The position numbers and the translations under genes were made by a program. 64,000 bases of DNA, from the NCBI GenBank assembly GCA_038503035.1, contig JAVSML010024021.1, positions 385,508 through 449,507 of the forward strand, given 5' to 3'. This stretch comes from Crocodylus rhombifer (lineage: Eukaryota > Chordata > Crocodylia > Crocodylidae). Under the pieces are notes generated by a model that worked only from the letters and a program-made list of their open reading frames with translations, was not told the DNA's origin and did no database searches. Below, one piece after another: positions 24,328 through 36,994 of the stretch; within the stretch, counting starts at the first letter, position 1; every line of letters begins with the position of its first letter.

Positions 24328-24640
24328 AATCATGTTTGTTGCTCTCCGCTACATTTTCTTCAATTTGTTTTGTGAAGTGTGGGATCCAAAACTGGACACA
24401 ATACTCCATATGAGGCCTCATAAGACCATAATAGAACAGAATAAACACTTCCCTTGATTTGCAAGGGATGCTTCTGTTAATACAATCCAGCACGCTACCC
24501 CTCCCCGCCTTTTTTTTTACTTTTGCAACAAGAGCATGCTCTTGACTTACGTTCAGCTTATGGACTACTGTAACCCTTCAGGTCCTCCTGTCTACAACTG
24601 AAGCCTAGTCACTATTACCCAGTCCTCATTTGCTTTGGGG
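24328..24640 (-). mobile_element. ancient CR1/L3-like LINE fragment
   Basis: On the minus strand the phrase ATGAGGCCTCATATGGAGTATTGTGTCCAGTTTTGGATCCC corresponds to the C-terminal RT region (RPHMEYCVQFWDP-like). It is flanked by matching 3' region near 24480-24640. Divergence is heavy, and only this short part survives. Confidence 0.65.
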
Positions 24641-26890
24641 GTTTTTTGGTTGTATATTTTTAATACAGAGGGAAATTACATGCACATACACACACCCTCT
24701 CCTTCCCTATCGGTATTGGTAGAGGAAGAACTGTAAAATCCTGATCATAAAAGGGATTAGAAACAAAAGAAATTAGAAAATTGTATATTTAGAATATCTT
24801 ACATTATCAAAACACAAACAGGTCAAATATCTTTTGTGTATCCACTTTGGATAGGCTATCACTGTTCAATATACACCAATAACCTTCATGCTAAAATACA
24901 AAAAAAAAAAATGTTAAGGTAAAAAAGCTGTTTGATTTTGCTTAGTGCAGTGCCAAAATAATTTTTTTTTAAATAGAAATCTATGCTTCCTATACCAGCT
25001 ATTTCAAATTCTACCATTGTAGGTGTTGAAATGAAATAACATCAGTACAAAAAAAGGAAAGAATGAAACAGAAGGGTTGTAAATATAAAAGAAACAATGA
25101 GTAGAACTTGATTTATTTTTTCTTCTAGCAATGTGAATTCTCCCATCTTGCAGGCAAGACTGCCATCTGGCCATGATTTCTAGTCCTGTCTTATGTAGAA
25201 TATAGGAATGGCCCAATCTAGGGATAACACAAGGTTGTGTAGAAACCTTTGCCCTAGCTTTTGGCCAATCTGTTTTCTATCTATCCTACCTCAGTTCCCT
25301 GCCCAACTATTTCCTATTTTCAGTTCAGTCTAGAAAAAATCAGGCCCTCCTACACACATTGTCTTATTTTAGCCTTTCCTGTTCACAGAAAACTGGCTCT
25401 CAGACTCTCAGTTTCTTTCACTGGTTCCTAGTTTCATCCTCTTTTCATTCTCTTTTTTTTAGCCTCCCTTCTGAATTTCCCATTATTAGACTCCTCCCCC
25501 ACCAATTCCTGGTCAGTTCCCCCCCCCCCTTCCATCCAAAGTTTAATCAAATTGTCCTGCTTCTGCAGTTCATCCATGTTTTTGTCCCCTTTCCATTTGA
25601 ATAAGATAGGGTACATACAGGAATTCCAATCAATCAGTTGATGTTCAACTAGTTAGTTTAAACCATTTGAATTTCTACCAGTTGAAACCTGTACATAAAT
25701 GCAAAGGGCTGTCTGTATGCTAAAAGCACTCAGCCAGGGGGACACTTTCTGACTGATGACAGTAGCCAAGGACACAGGTCAGGACTGATTGGCTGGTGCT
25801 CCAAGGGCTAACACATCCCTTCCCCACAACACCCCTTCTCTCGCTCACATCTGTGGGTCTATTATATCCCAGGCCTGCCAGTTTCTTGTCTAGCAGCCTA
25901 ATGGCTCTGTAACCTTGTGGCACCATGTATCAGGCCCAGTGAAAATCAGGTAAAAAATATTCACTCTTTTTCCCCCCAGCCCGTCAGGTAAGGTCCTTGG
26001 GGGAGCACATGGAGGGAGGTGTGGAGGGGGGTGCTGGTCAAGGCTAGTCCTATCAGTGCTCATTTTGGGGTGTGGGTAAGAGGACTACAATCCCCTTAGA
26101 GGCTGGTAATATCCCTAAGGAAGGTGGGTCTGTGGGCTCAGGATGGGGCAGGGGATGGCAGTGTTTGTGCTAGATGGGACAGGGGGCTCCAATGATTGTG
26201 GGGCTGGTAGTGTCAATTGAAAGGGAACATTTGTGTGTACCTATAGATTGCTTCAGGTTTCCTACATGTCAGAAAGGAGGTCACTGAATACAGGTGAGGC
26301 AGACTGTCAGAAGCCAGGTCACCAGACTAGCTAAATTGCCACCAGCTGTCCCTAGTTACCCAAGTTGGCCTGGCTGCCAGTGGCATAACTACACCCTTCT
26401 GGCCATAATTCCTTTCTGGGTGTGGAAGCATACTTTTATCCAGAAGCCCAATCACTTTTACTCAGTGTCCAGAAGGCTAATAAACAGGTTAGGTACATTC
26501 CTGTCTATCTCGTGGTTTTTGACTTCCGGTTCCTGGTTGGTCTTGCTGTTTGTTTCTGGTTTTCAGGGCTTTTGTCCTGCTTCCTGCCTTTAATTTGGTT
26601 CCTTCCCACTTGTTCCAGACTTTAGATAGGATCTCTGGTGCTTCCAGCTGCCATGCCAGTTTCTTGACCCCTGGTGCTTCCAAAACCCTTCCCTCTAACA
26701 GCCATCTCCTGGCTTGTGGCTTGCCCAAGTGGCTGCTCACACTTCATCTCACATAGCTATAGCTGAGTGTTCCCAGTCCCTTGGCTAGTAACATTTTGGT
26801 TTGGATACCTGACTCCAAGTTGGATGGAGTTGCAGACACAATGGAAGACAGGGCTGGAATCCAAAGTCAATCAGATGTAAGTTAACCAGA
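24641..26890. other. unclassified DNA, no gene recognised
   Basis: Mixed AT-rich sequence with a CCCCCCCCCC run near 25520. A pyrimidine-rich stretch around 26510-26760 resembles others at 8.6 and 27.7 kb. CAGTGGCATAACTACACCC near 26378 looks like a DNA-transposon end without a partner. No domains are seen. Confidence 0.35.
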
Positions 26891-26891
26891 T

Positions 26892-27668
26892 CACATGAAA
26901 AGTCCTGCACTTGGTATGGAATAACCACATACATAAATACAGACTTGGCAAAAATTGGTTATACTGAACTATTGCAGAGAAGGACCTTGGAGTTACAGCA
27001 CACCATAAGCTGAATAGGATCCGGCAGTATGCTCTTGTTGCAACAAAAGCCAACAGCATACTGGTTTGTATTAACAGAAGTGTTACATTCAAAGCACAGG
27101 GAGTGATCTTTCTCTCTGTTCAGCACAGATGGCACCTCACATGGAGTACTGTGTCTGGTTTTGGGCCTCACAGATCAAGAAAGATGTCAACAGTTTGGAA
27201 AAAAGTCCAGCACAGGGCAGTTGAAATGATTGTGGGCCTGGGAGGCAAGAGTCATGAAAAACGTTGAAAGAACTAGGGTTAATTACTCTGGAGAAGAGAA
27301 GAGGGAGGAATTGATTTCAGTCTTCAAATACCTGAAGGGTGTTTATGGAGAGGATGGAGATGGGGTTTTCTTCACAGCTGTAGGGGACAGGAGTAGGAGC
27401 AATGGCATCAAGCTGCAGCAGGGGAAATATTAGGCTGGAGATTAGGAGGAACTTTTTGAGTATAACGGTGGTCAGATTTTGCAACAGGTTACCTAGTGAA
27501 GTTGTGGAATCTCAAAGCTTGGAAGCTTTCAAAAGCAGGTTAGAAAACAGACTCTTGGCTGGGATGATTTAATCAGGGATGATTAAAAGTGATCATCAAG
27601 GCATGAGCAAGGATCTAGGCTAGATGAGCTTGTGAGGTCCCTTCCATCCCTACTTTACTATGATTGTG
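26892..27668 (+). mobile_element. CR1 LINE 3' fragment
   Basis: This is a plus-strand C-terminal RT region (EKDLGVTAHHKLN-like near 26975, then a VLINRSVTF-like block near 27065, then EYCVWFWASQIKKDV-like near 27150). It runs into the CR1 3' end GGCTAGATGAGCTTGTGAGG followed by TCCCTTCCATCCCTACTTTACTATGATT near 27620-27662. It is strongly decayed and 5'-truncated inside the RT. Confidence 0.8.
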
Positions 27669-27669
27669 C

Positions 27670-30600
27670 CCCCCATCCTCCCTCCCCTCCCTGCCCCTTC
27701 CTCCTTGGCCAGTGTTCATGCCCAGGATGATTACCTTCATTGTAGTCCCTGTTACAGCTTGACCTCCTGATCCACCTGTTCCTGATCCCGTAACTCTCAG
27801 ATCTAGTTTGAACTGTGGCTTTCCCAAACTGGCATATTCCTGATTCCCTGAGCTATGACCCTCAAGGGTCAAGCTCTGGCCACCTATGTCTCTAATCTAA
27901 GTCTAGATGTGTCATTATAGGCAGATGTGTATATATTTTTTCCCAGTTGCACATTTTTCTCCCATTAGCTCTAACAGGTGTTAGGCATGCAGAGAAAAAA
28001 CTCCTCACAAGTCTAATTTGGAGCAGAGGAAAATCCAGAAGTCATTTATTTACTAGACCTATTTTTCTTCCTGCATTGTCATGCCATGTGGTGACACTAT
28101 GACTACTGATTTTTGTACAGATAGGGAGTTATTAACGACTTATTTTCTAATTTTTTTCTGATGTAGATAATTCTTTTTCTTCCATGTTCTGCTTATCTCA
28201 ATTTCACTCAAAATACTACTATTCTTTTAAATTAGTTTCTTCTGCTGAAGTCGGCATAGATCTAATCAAATTGAATTCTTTTTAAACAATGTGCTCCCAA
28301 AGGAATCAAATCTTATTTTCCTACAATATCAAGTGACTGAATTTCAGGATCTTTGTCTTATTTAATATTTTTCATCTTATGCTTCTATTTTAGAATAATG
28401 TCAGTATGCTAAAGTAATGCACAAAGAAGAGGAAAACATTTAATTTCTAACTACTGCTACACATCACCCCTTTTAGGTTTTCATAGTTACCCAAGAGAGT
28501 CTAAACAAATATGATTTGTTTTTTTCAATTTTGTTCTGTTTCTTTGTAATAAGGTTTCTGATCTAAACACTCACTTCTTTCTACCTTGCCAAAAGTCATC
28601 AATAAAATTCACTTTGTAATGAAGAGAGGAAATGTCTAGATGCATTTCTTGTTGATTTTCCATACCATTACATTTCTTATGAATAAGCTGAGCTCTAATG
28701 TCAAAAACAGACTGCAAGCAAGCCTTCTCTTTATGCTATGTGTTAACACAGATGAAACACATCCCAACACCAGATTCTAATACATCCAAACTATGTGTGG
28801 GGAGCTAATGGTTCAGAATCCAAACCTGAATCCTAATTCAAATGTCTTCCCTTCCATCACTGTTAATGATTCCCTTCTGCTTACTTATCCAAAATTTCAA
28901 GGTTTTTTTTTTATTCTGTTCTCTTATCTATTCAACTTTCTGCCTATTTTTAACATGCCCAGCACATTGATGTTGAGTTGTTTTATTATAAAACAAAAGT
29001 TTTGTACCAGGGAATTATGACTAATGCCCCTTCCAGATTTATGCTTCAAGTCGTAATGAGTGTGTGCTCGTAACTTACCTCCAAAATTCTTACGGACTAT
29101 TCTGAAGTTAATTTTATTGAAGGAAGCTTAGATATAAAATAAATTAAGCCTAGAAGATGGAAAAAATCCAGCTATTCTCTGGCGGTAGAATTTTGTAACC
29201 AAAGTCCTTCTTTGCAAAAGATATTTAGCATGCTTGAGCTATTGGTGAGAAGATTCTATTTCAACTACCCATCATGTGCAAAAAAGATATTGTAATAATC
29301 ACACATTAAATTATTTAGAATCTGATTTTGAAACTTTTTATCAGAAAATGTTAATCATTTTTCAGTGGGAAAGCATGATGGGGTTCCCTACCCTACCCCT
29401 GTTACTGGAAGCAAGAGGGGAGAGCAGACTGGACTCAGGAAAACAAGTGCAACTTTCAGAACACCTGGCTGCAAGGGGCAGTAGGTCTGAGTAGCCTTGT
29501 TTGATTGAGCTGCAGGACCCAGCCGGTAGACTGCTGGAAACAGAATGTAGGATGCTGCTGATTAGGGAATCAGCAGCACTTGGGCCTTGTTGTGACCACA
29601 AGGGGCAGGGTTTAGGTCCAAAGGGTGGTGAGGCTTTTCTGGCCATGATTGTTGCAATGAATGAAGCTTTGGGCAAAACTGGCTGCTGGAGGTACCTGAC
29701 AGGCTGGAAGAGGGAGAGGTACTCAGGGAATGTTGGGTAGCAATAGAAAGACCTCAGATTGGGTTTGAGATTTTGAGTTTGGTTAATGTTTTATGTTTGA
29801 GTGGGAGACTAGGTTATGGCTACAGGTGTGGTTTGGAGGCCATGCTGTATGGTGCCAGGAGGTACTCTGTGTTTTGTGATCTGTTCCATGCAGGGATGCA
29901 AGAGACTGAGACTGAGGAACTGCGGTCCAAGGCAGTGGATTTGGGCTCAGGGTTTCAGCCTGAGAAAAAGGGATAAGGCCAGGATGGCTGGCTGGGGCCT
30001 GAATTTTGGCTTGAGGTCTGAAGGGCCAAGTTGGTTGGTTGAGCTAGGGGACTCCAGGAAAATCATAACTGTAAGGCATGGAGGTGGCTGAAGCCCATGA
30101 TTATAGCTCCTAAATCACAGGTAGGGCCAAGTAGGCATATTAGGATCTGTAGATATTGGTGAGTCACAAGAAGTGTGGGAATTCAGAGAGAGCAGGAGGA
30201 GAGTATAGTCCCCAAGCCTGCTACACAAAGATATAGTAAGAGCTGACAAATGTATACTTTGAAGCAGAAGCTCTGGATAAAAATAAAAATGGTTTGGTGC
30301 TCATCATTGGAGTAAAAAGAGCTGAGAAAAAGAAAACATAATTTGTTACTAGAAGAAAGTAGAAAGCAGTTCAGGGAAGCATAGCTTGTGTTATGGATTA
30401 GACATAGGCATTAACTGAGGTGCTCAAATCCTTACAAGAACTCTGTCAAAGTTTCAGATCATGCTGGCTCACTACAGATACAAGGATTAAAAGTGAAGGG
30501 TAGATCTGTACTTGATATCCAACTATATTTGGATCTAGAGTTTTGGTTTGGGCCATTTTCGCATTTGTGACAGCATTCATGATATTTGGACTACAAAGAA

Positions 30601-30699
30601 GATTGCTAAATCCTTCTTTCCATCTTTATCTCATCTACTTTGATAGGGTTTGGTTAATCTTTGCATTAGTTCAGCTCAAATCAGTCAACAGAACATAAC
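27670..30699. other. unclassified DNA; possible LTR-like patch 29.4-30.2 kb
   Basis: AT-rich sequence without genes occupies most of this stretch. About 29365-30240 is GC- and purine-rich with long overlapping frames on both strands. Its texture resembles the LTR-like unit at 49371-51241, but I could not find matching ends or a target duplication. Confidence 0.3.
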
Positions 30700-30862
30700 T
30701 ACGGATTTCCCTCAATTTATGTGGGAATTTGTTCTTATGTGTGTAAACCTCCCCAGGGAAGGGTCCCAAGTGTCACGGTGGAAACCTGAATGAACAGGCT
30801 GGGTCTAGCAGTGGTGGAGTTCTGAGTGACACGGAAGCTGAGTGTTCTTTTAACAGAATGGG

Positions 30863-30868
30863 TTTATT
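30863..30868 (-). promoter_or_regulatory. LTR polyadenylation signal AATAAA
   Basis: Minus-strand AATAAA inside the solo LTR, placed about 90 bp from the LTR 3' edge as expected. Confidence 0.55.
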
Positions 30869-31405
30869 GACTTACACTTGGTAGAGCGCAGGTACGGAGT
30901 CTTCAGTTACAGTTAACAGTATTAACACACGACAGAGGGACCTGTTGTCCCACGGGGTTCACCGACAAGCCCTTGCTTTGTACTCCCGGTGCCGAAGCCC
31001 GGGAATAGGTGCGGCTTCCTGTCGGATAAGTCCCAGGGATGATCAACAGTTTATAGAGGAGGAACAAATGACGAAACAAAACTGTAACTCGTCAATGTTC
31101 ACCAGTCCACAGAACGGTCGGGTAGCTGAGATGTTTGCTGAAGTTCGAAGCCAGGCTAGTCGAGCCGAAGTCACAGCCAGAGTCCAAGGGGTGATCCAAG
31201 ATCGTGGTTGAAGATAAATGTGAAGGTAGGTCATAAGCCAACAGATTGGTGCAGTAAACAGCGATAATGAATGATACAGAACGCCAGACGGGAGGAGGAG
31301 ACCGATAGGCCCAAGGGCCTAACTGGAGGACAGTCCCTGAGAAGGTCAGCCTCTGTCTCCAGCTACGCAGGTCTTTCTCCTCCCCCGAGGGAGGAGTCCA
31401 CTAAC

Positions 31406-31413
31406 CTTTTATG
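31406..31413 (-). promoter_or_regulatory. LTR TATA-like box
   Basis: Minus-strand CATAAAAG within the LTR, upstream of a GC-rich stretch. It is a plausible core promoter, inferred from position. Confidence 0.4.
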
Positions 31414-32502
31414 TGAATTTGGTGGCCAATTAGAATGCTTTCCTCGAAGAACTTTCTAGTCTGATTATGTCATTCACTGAATAGCAATGGGCATGCGCTC
31501 TGTTATTCTCTCTCACACTGGGCATGCGTCTGACAGGGAAACTAGGTCACCCATGAGTGACAGGTCTGCAGGTCATGTAAAGGGCACATGCAGGGCCTGT
31601 TACCCTGGCCTAGACCAGATAGCTTCTGTATTGGCAGCACTTACAGAACAAATTTCCATGACAATGTGATGAGCAAATTTAGACCCATAATTTGTTATAT
31701 CCGAGGTAATATCACTCTTATGTGATCAGCATAGACCACCCCCTCACCTCCGCCCAAACAGCTAAGTCTGTGGGGGGAGGGGAGAGGGCTGTGGCCTCAC
31801 CCCAGCTCTGGCTGCAGTGGCCCTGGGAGCAGCCAGCACCATCAGCCTGTAGTTGTGGGGCTGCACCATGCTCCACCTGTCCCCACTCACATCTGCTCCT
31901 GGGCTGCACCATGACCTGGTGCTGGCCACTCCTGGGGCTGCTGAAGCAGGAACTAGGGTTAGTGGGGACAGAAAGAGCCCCATGGGGTTCAGGGCATGGT
32001 GCAGTCCAGCGGCTATAGGCGGCTGGTATCAGCTGCTCCTGGTGATGCCGCAGCAGGGAGTGGGGTGAGTGCCATGCCCCATGCTACCCAGGGCTCTGTT
32101 TGCCCATGCTGCTGTGGCCCCAGGAGCAGCTGACACCAGGGCACAGCGCAGCCCAGGAGCAGAGGTGAGTGGGGACAGCTGGAGCCCAGGCATGGGGGAA
32201 AGGCAGAGTGTGGTGCAGCTCAGCAGCTGCAGGCAGCTGGCGCTGGCCACTCCTGGGGCTGCTGCAGCCAGGGCTGGGGTGAGTGCCACTCTGTTCTCTC
32301 TGCTTTGCTGTCTTGTGCAGCCCCAGGAGCAGCACCCTTACCCCTGCCCCTTCCTTAATCCGGCCTCACTCCCTCCCTCCCTCTCCGCCATGGGAACCAA
32401 TCCCTATTTGTTACATTGTAAAGTGGGTTCACTTTATGTGAATTCAATTTATGTGCCATTCTCCAGGAATGCATGTATAGCATAAGTCAAGGGAAATCTG
32501 TA

Positions 32503-33402
32503 TCTTAAGTAGGAGGGATTTAAAACATAGCCATTGACAACCCCTTACCTAACTCTTCAGGCCCAATTCTTAAAGTTTTTAGGGAGACTGACTTACTAAA
32601 CATGTCTTTGTCCAGCCATTGCATCTTGTTACCTAACAACAAAGCTAGTTAACAGTAAAAAACAGTTTTAAGTTTTTCTCCTGACCCAACAGAATGGTCA
32701 AAGCCAGTCATCGACACAATACAAATATACTGCAGTATTTTACAGGCACTAACATGCACATACACACAGTTCCTTGATTGGCCATTATCACTTTCATGTC
32801 TGAGCATTTATAGATTTATAAATGCAGGACCTACAAAGTGAGGAAGTGCAAGCTGTTCTATTTTGCATATAAGAAATCAAGGCACAAAGAAAGTAAGGGA
32901 CACATTCCAAAGGCATTTAGATAACTGAAACAGCTATTATGTGCTTTTCAAAAATATGTAAGCAGGTCAGAAGACTAATGACTGTTGGAATAAATGACTT
33001 GGCCAAGGAGGCCTGTGGCTAAGCTGGAACTGAACACTGGACTCCAGAGTTCATTGCTTTAATCTTACCCTCATAATACTTGGGTTTTTTTCTTTTTGTT
33101 TAGTGACTCAAAAGGTACCAGTGACATTTCATCAAGCAAAACATATTAATACAGTTTCTGAGCTTTAATAATGAAACAGTGTGTGTCCATCATTTTTGTT
33201 ATACATATCAGACATATGCATTTATCCCCATTAAGAGATTTCCTTGCTGATACTTACAAATGTATAAAGAAGTAAAGTATTCTTTAGAGTAGTATTTTTG
33301 GAAGCAGATGCATAATTTTAGCAATGTATCTGCTATTAAAGTCAATGAGATGGCTACAATCTTACATGCCACTTTGAAAATTCAGCCTTAATGTGCTTCA
33401 TG
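32503..33402. other. AT-rich DNA containing a MIR relic
   Basis: Apart from the MIR-like relic at about 32860-33065, I see no coding domain or repeat terminus here. Confidence 0.4.
32860..33065 (-). mobile_element. MIR-like SINE relic
   Basis: The plus strand reads AAGAAATCAAGGCACAAAG and AGTAAGGGAC, then, after a gap, ATGACTTGGCCAAGGAGGCC, GTGGCTAAGCTGGAACTGAA and CACTGGACTCCAGAGTTC. This is the reverse complement order of the MIR body (GAGGCACAGAGAGGTTAAGTGAC ... TTGCCCAAGGTCAC ... GAACCCAGGTCT ... GACTCCAGAG). About 90 bp between the two parts do not fit and may be an insertion. Confidence 0.5.
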
Positions 33403-33410
33403 ATTTAATA

Positions 33411-33624
33411 CAGTGGTTTTATACATTTTTTTTATTTGTGGACTCCTAAAAAAAATGAATGGAGATGTGGACCCCTTTGGAAATTTTGAACGGAGGTATA
33501 GACCACTTTGAATTGTAAGTGTGGGTATTCAGTTGCTTTTGATTGATCAGTCATCTTTCACAGACCCCTCAGACATGGTCTTTGGGCCTGCAGGGGTCTG
33601 CAGACCAGAGGTTGAAGACAACTG
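33411..33624. mobile_element. hAT MITE with 8-bp target duplication
   Basis: The ends CAGTGGTTTTATACATTT and, reverse-complemented, CAGTTGTCTTCAACCTCT are flanked by a perfect ATTTAATA on both sides (33403-33410 and 33625-33632). The 214-bp copy has no coding capacity. Confidence 0.85.
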
Positions 33625-33709
33625 ATTTAATATATTGTTTCTAATGGTTAACAATAATATGAAACAGTTTTTGAGAAGTTTCCTAATGAAAAAGGCCAAT
33701 GGTTTAATA

Positions 33710-34801
33710 CAGGCGTTGACAACATTTTGGCACTGCAGGCTGCTGCTTGTGACCCCACCTGTGCCAGGGGTTGTACCTCTACATCTCTAGAAGTCAGTAA
33801 ATGCTGCAAAGTAGGGGTGTCAAAATGGGCTATTTCTGGTTCAGATTTGGATTTGGCCCAAATCGGGGACAGTGATTCGATTTGTTGATTTGGATCACTG
33901 TCCCCATTTCAATTGCACTGAATCCAAAGATTCGATGCTGATTCGAAGAACTAGTGATTCGGCCATAGACACACCTTGAAATGTTTGTTCTACATACCTC
34001 TAGGTACCAGGTGAGGCTCATGAATGCTGCAATGCTGGACTGTACAGAGCGTCCCACAGACCAACAAACACAGAAGTGGACAGGAAGTACTTCCAGTCCA
34101 CTTCCAGGCCCACTGCCCACTGCACTGGGCCCCCCCCCCACGCTCCCCCAGCTCTGCGATTGGCTGCAGGGGACCCCTTGTCCCCCCCAGATCCAGGAAG
34201 CACCACCCTCCGAGCCAACAGGGAGGCCCCCTGGTGTGCTTCCTTGCAGACCCAGAAGTGGACTGGAAGTGCTTCTGGTTCACTTGGTCCGCTGCTGAGT
34301 GCACGGGGAGTACCTCCACCCCCAGTGCTCCTGTGGGATGCTCCATCCACCCCAGCATTGCAGCATTCACAAGCCACCTGGTATTTTGAGGTATATAGAA
34401 AAAACGTTTAAAACTGTGTCTACATCCTAATCACTGAATCTTTCTGAATCTCTCTGAATAGATTCAGAGGATTTCAGTTCAATTCGGAGAGATTAAAGGG
34501 TCTCCTGATTCAATTTGGTTTTGGAGATTTGGACACCCAATCAGGCCAAATCTCCATGAAATTGAATCAGAGTCTGAAGCTTCACACAGCCCTACTGCAA
34601 AGGGAAGAGAGAGGAAGGTAGTAGGTCCCCTGAAGATACTGCCTCTGTTGCGTCAAGGAGAATCATATGAATAAAGCAGGCAAAAGGACCCTGGGGATCC
34701 TCCTCTGCTGCAATAGCTGGAGCACGCTGTTTCCCTGGGCTGCTGTGGACCAAATCCAGTATCTTCAAGGGCCAGATCCAGCCTGTGGGTTGCTGACCTC
34801 G
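33710..34801. mobile_element. older hAT element interrupted by a younger one
   Basis: The left end CAGGCGTTGACAACATTT and the right end, reverse-complemented, CGAGGTCAGCAACCCACA are of the CAGGGGTCAGCAA type. The flanks GTTTAATA (33702-33709) and GCTTAATA (34802-34809) match at 7 of 8. Excluding the 783-bp insert and its extra duplication, the element is about 300 bp and non-coding. Confidence 0.7.
33812..34594. mobile_element. younger hAT element nested inside older hAT
   Basis: The ends TAGGGGTGTCAAAATGG and, reverse-complemented, TAGGGCTGTGTGAAGC are bordered by a perfect 8-bp CTGCAAAG (33804-33811 and 34595-34602). Subterminal regions are rich in GATTCGA/GATTTGG-type motifs in inverted order. 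The GC-rich centre (about 34070-34340) yields overlapping frames on both strands but no transposase domain. It lies wholly within the element at 33710-34801. Confidence 0.85.
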
Positions 34802-34809
34802 GCTTAATA

Positions 34810-36990
34810 CGTTATTTTACAATATAAAATCAATGTAAACTCACAATTGGCCTATGAATTTTATACTTAGCCACACCATCCCTAACTCAAGCAAAATGGT
34901 TTAAGATGACGGGAGTTTTGACTGAGTAAAGACTGCCCCCTCATAGGTGCTTGGCACTGAACCAGTAGATCCAAATGAAGGAATTGCACAGAAACACATT
35001 TATTAGATTGCTGACATGGTCCTTTGGGTAGATATGATATCTTTAGATCCTTGCAAGCTTTCAGGCATAAACACCCTTCCTCAAACATAGGGAGACTCTG
35101 CCTATTACATTGCTGAATTTTCTTACATACATCACACCCTGGAATAAAACAATCATGATGCTTTTGAAAGGTAGAATTAAGAAAAAAAGATCATTCCTTG
35201 GAGTCAGTAGCTGAGTAGCACCAGCTAAGGAGCCCAGCTGCTCATTGTTTTGCTGGTGGATGTCTGCTGATTTTACTATTGCCTGGTAGATGAGAGAAAC
35301 CGTTTTTACTAAATTGCTCACATATAATACACACTCTAATTTCCAGCAGCTGTTTTTTTTTAAATATCACTGTATGCAAGAAAATATGGTAGTCCTTTTT
35401 CTGACTATTAATTATCCATAAGTAGTATTCAATATTTATTAAACTATTATTTTTAATTATTGGTCTAGCTTTCATCAAGCAGGCTTGGAAAGGACATGTA
35501 TGCTTCTGTGAATAATTCCTGTTTAATGGTTTCTTTTAATAACTAAAGTGCAATCTCATTCTTACATTTGCTACCAATTGCTTTTCCTAATTTTCTGACA
35601 AAGCTTATGTTAAATCTGCACTTTCATGTAATCCTTATAGCAGTAAAAGAGAGGTGCCTTCTGTAGGTTCTTTTTGTGAAAAAGCAGCTATTAAAATGCT
35701 AAATTGATATTATACAAATATTTCACATAGAGAAAGATCTGAGGAAAAAAAAGATGAGTGTACAGCACCATTAACAATACTGTGACAAGGCCAGTGTGTT
35801 TCAGTCTGTACAGTGTGAACAAGCCTCTCAGATGTGTATTTAGGCAAAATATAATAGCAGAGTAATAATTTTCTCCTTCCTAGGTAAAGCAGTGGCAACT
35901 ACTGTCCATTGTTTCCAGCAGGTTTGTGTCTTGATTGCTTTATGGAAAGAGTATTAAAAGTATTTCAAGCCATTTCTCCCTTCTCTAGCAGGGGATATTG
36001 CCCATTAGCTTATGTGTAAATTCTTCTGCTCTCTTTAACACTTCTCTTTTCTCTGCTCTGGTATCTGTAGACAGAGGCAATTAATAGAATGCTAGGGAGG
36101 CAGCTCTTCTCTTTGCCAGTGCAATGAAGGGACATGTCTTCAAAATAATATTTGGTACCATTTCAGGCAACCATTTGCAGGAAAGCAGCTCATCAGGTAA
36201 GAAATTTAGGTGGCAAATATCCATGGCAAGTCTTATAAGTAAATACAGGTACAACAGCTGGTCCTGATAGGCACGTGCTTAGACTGAAAATTTGCTAAGT
36301 GTATGCTGTATACATTTTCTTACACTGTTGGCTTTATTCTATGTATTGTGTATAAAGCAATGCATATATATACTCCTAGCTTACAGGACATATATTCAGT
36401 TGATTTAATGATTAAGCTCCACTGAAGTTAATAGCATTAGATAGGTTTACAGCAGCTAAAGAACTGGCCCTGCTGGTTGCTCAGGTTTCCTTTGTCTTTC
36501 CATGTACTGCAGATACTTTGTTTTTGCAGTCCTATAATGTACATGAATACATGCAGAGCAATAAAGTAGTGTGGTGTCTGAACAGGGTGATGGTGATATT
36601 CTACATCTCAGGGCTGACATGTGGAATAGCTGTCAAATGAAAGATTATATGTACTTCATTGTGCATTAGCTGTTGTGCCAATCATCTTCAAATATAACCA
36701 CCACATCTAGCAGCCTGCAGCAAAGAACACAAAGGATGCCTGCGCAGCTTTTTTTGTCTGTGTCAGCTCATTGGGTAACTATAATGTATTTTTGAATACT
36801 TTAGAAAATATGTGATTTAAATTGCATTGAGGTTGCCAGCTTTGTGTTGGAGTTTCTTCTGACAAGTTATTGCCTATAATGGTCCATACTTTGAAGGCTG
36901 GTGGGCGTTCTCAGGTTCTTTGTTTCGACAGTTTAGTAAGACTTTGAGGACAAGACTCCCTTTCCTGAATTGTCATATAGCTAAACTACT
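34810..36990. other. AT-rich DNA, no gene recognised
   Basis: I could identify no transposon termini, RNA genes or coding domains. A TTTTTTTTTAAA run near 35350 and many ATTA motifs are the only notable texture. Confidence 0.4.
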
Positions 36991-36994
36991 GGGA

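Larger units (their letters stand above)
30771..31663 (-). mobile_element. solo endogenous-retrovirus-type LTR
   Basis: The unit begins on the minus strand with TGTCATGG (at 31663) and ends with CCGTGACA (at 30771), a TG...CA unit with a 7/8 inverted terminal match. On the minus strand a TATA-like CATAAAAG lies at 31406-31413. An AATAAA signal lies at 30863-30868, about 90 bp before the 3' edge, which fits U3-R-U5 order with a U5 of about 75 bp. No internal retroviral genes adjoin it, so it is a solo LTR. I found no matching short duplication in the two flanks (CCAAG versus ATGTG), so its edges may be off or mutated. Confidence 0.65.
30702..32500. mobile_element. pogo-like DNA element split by a solo LTR
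   Basis: The left end CGGATTTCCCTCAATTTATG and the right end, reverse-complemented, CAGATTTCCCTTGACTTATG match at 16 of 20 positions. Both are bordered by TA (30700-30701 and 32501-32502). The original element was about 0.9 kb, and an 893-bp LTR sits 69 bp inside the left end. The right half (about 31735-32340) is GC-rich and internally repetitive: blocks around CTCCTGGGCTGCACCATG and GTGCTGGCCACTCCTGG recur in direct and inverted order. No transposase frame is seen. Confidence 0.75.

Noticed and set aside
29361..30240. LTR candidate resembling the 49371-51241 unit
   Set aside because: Possible TG...CA edges (about 29377 and 30226) are not flanked by a matching duplication and no promoter or poly(A) order could be seen.
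33981..34411. Cluster of 100-126 codon frames on both strands
   Set aside because: They fall inside the nested hAT element, overlap in all phases and carry no transposase motifs.
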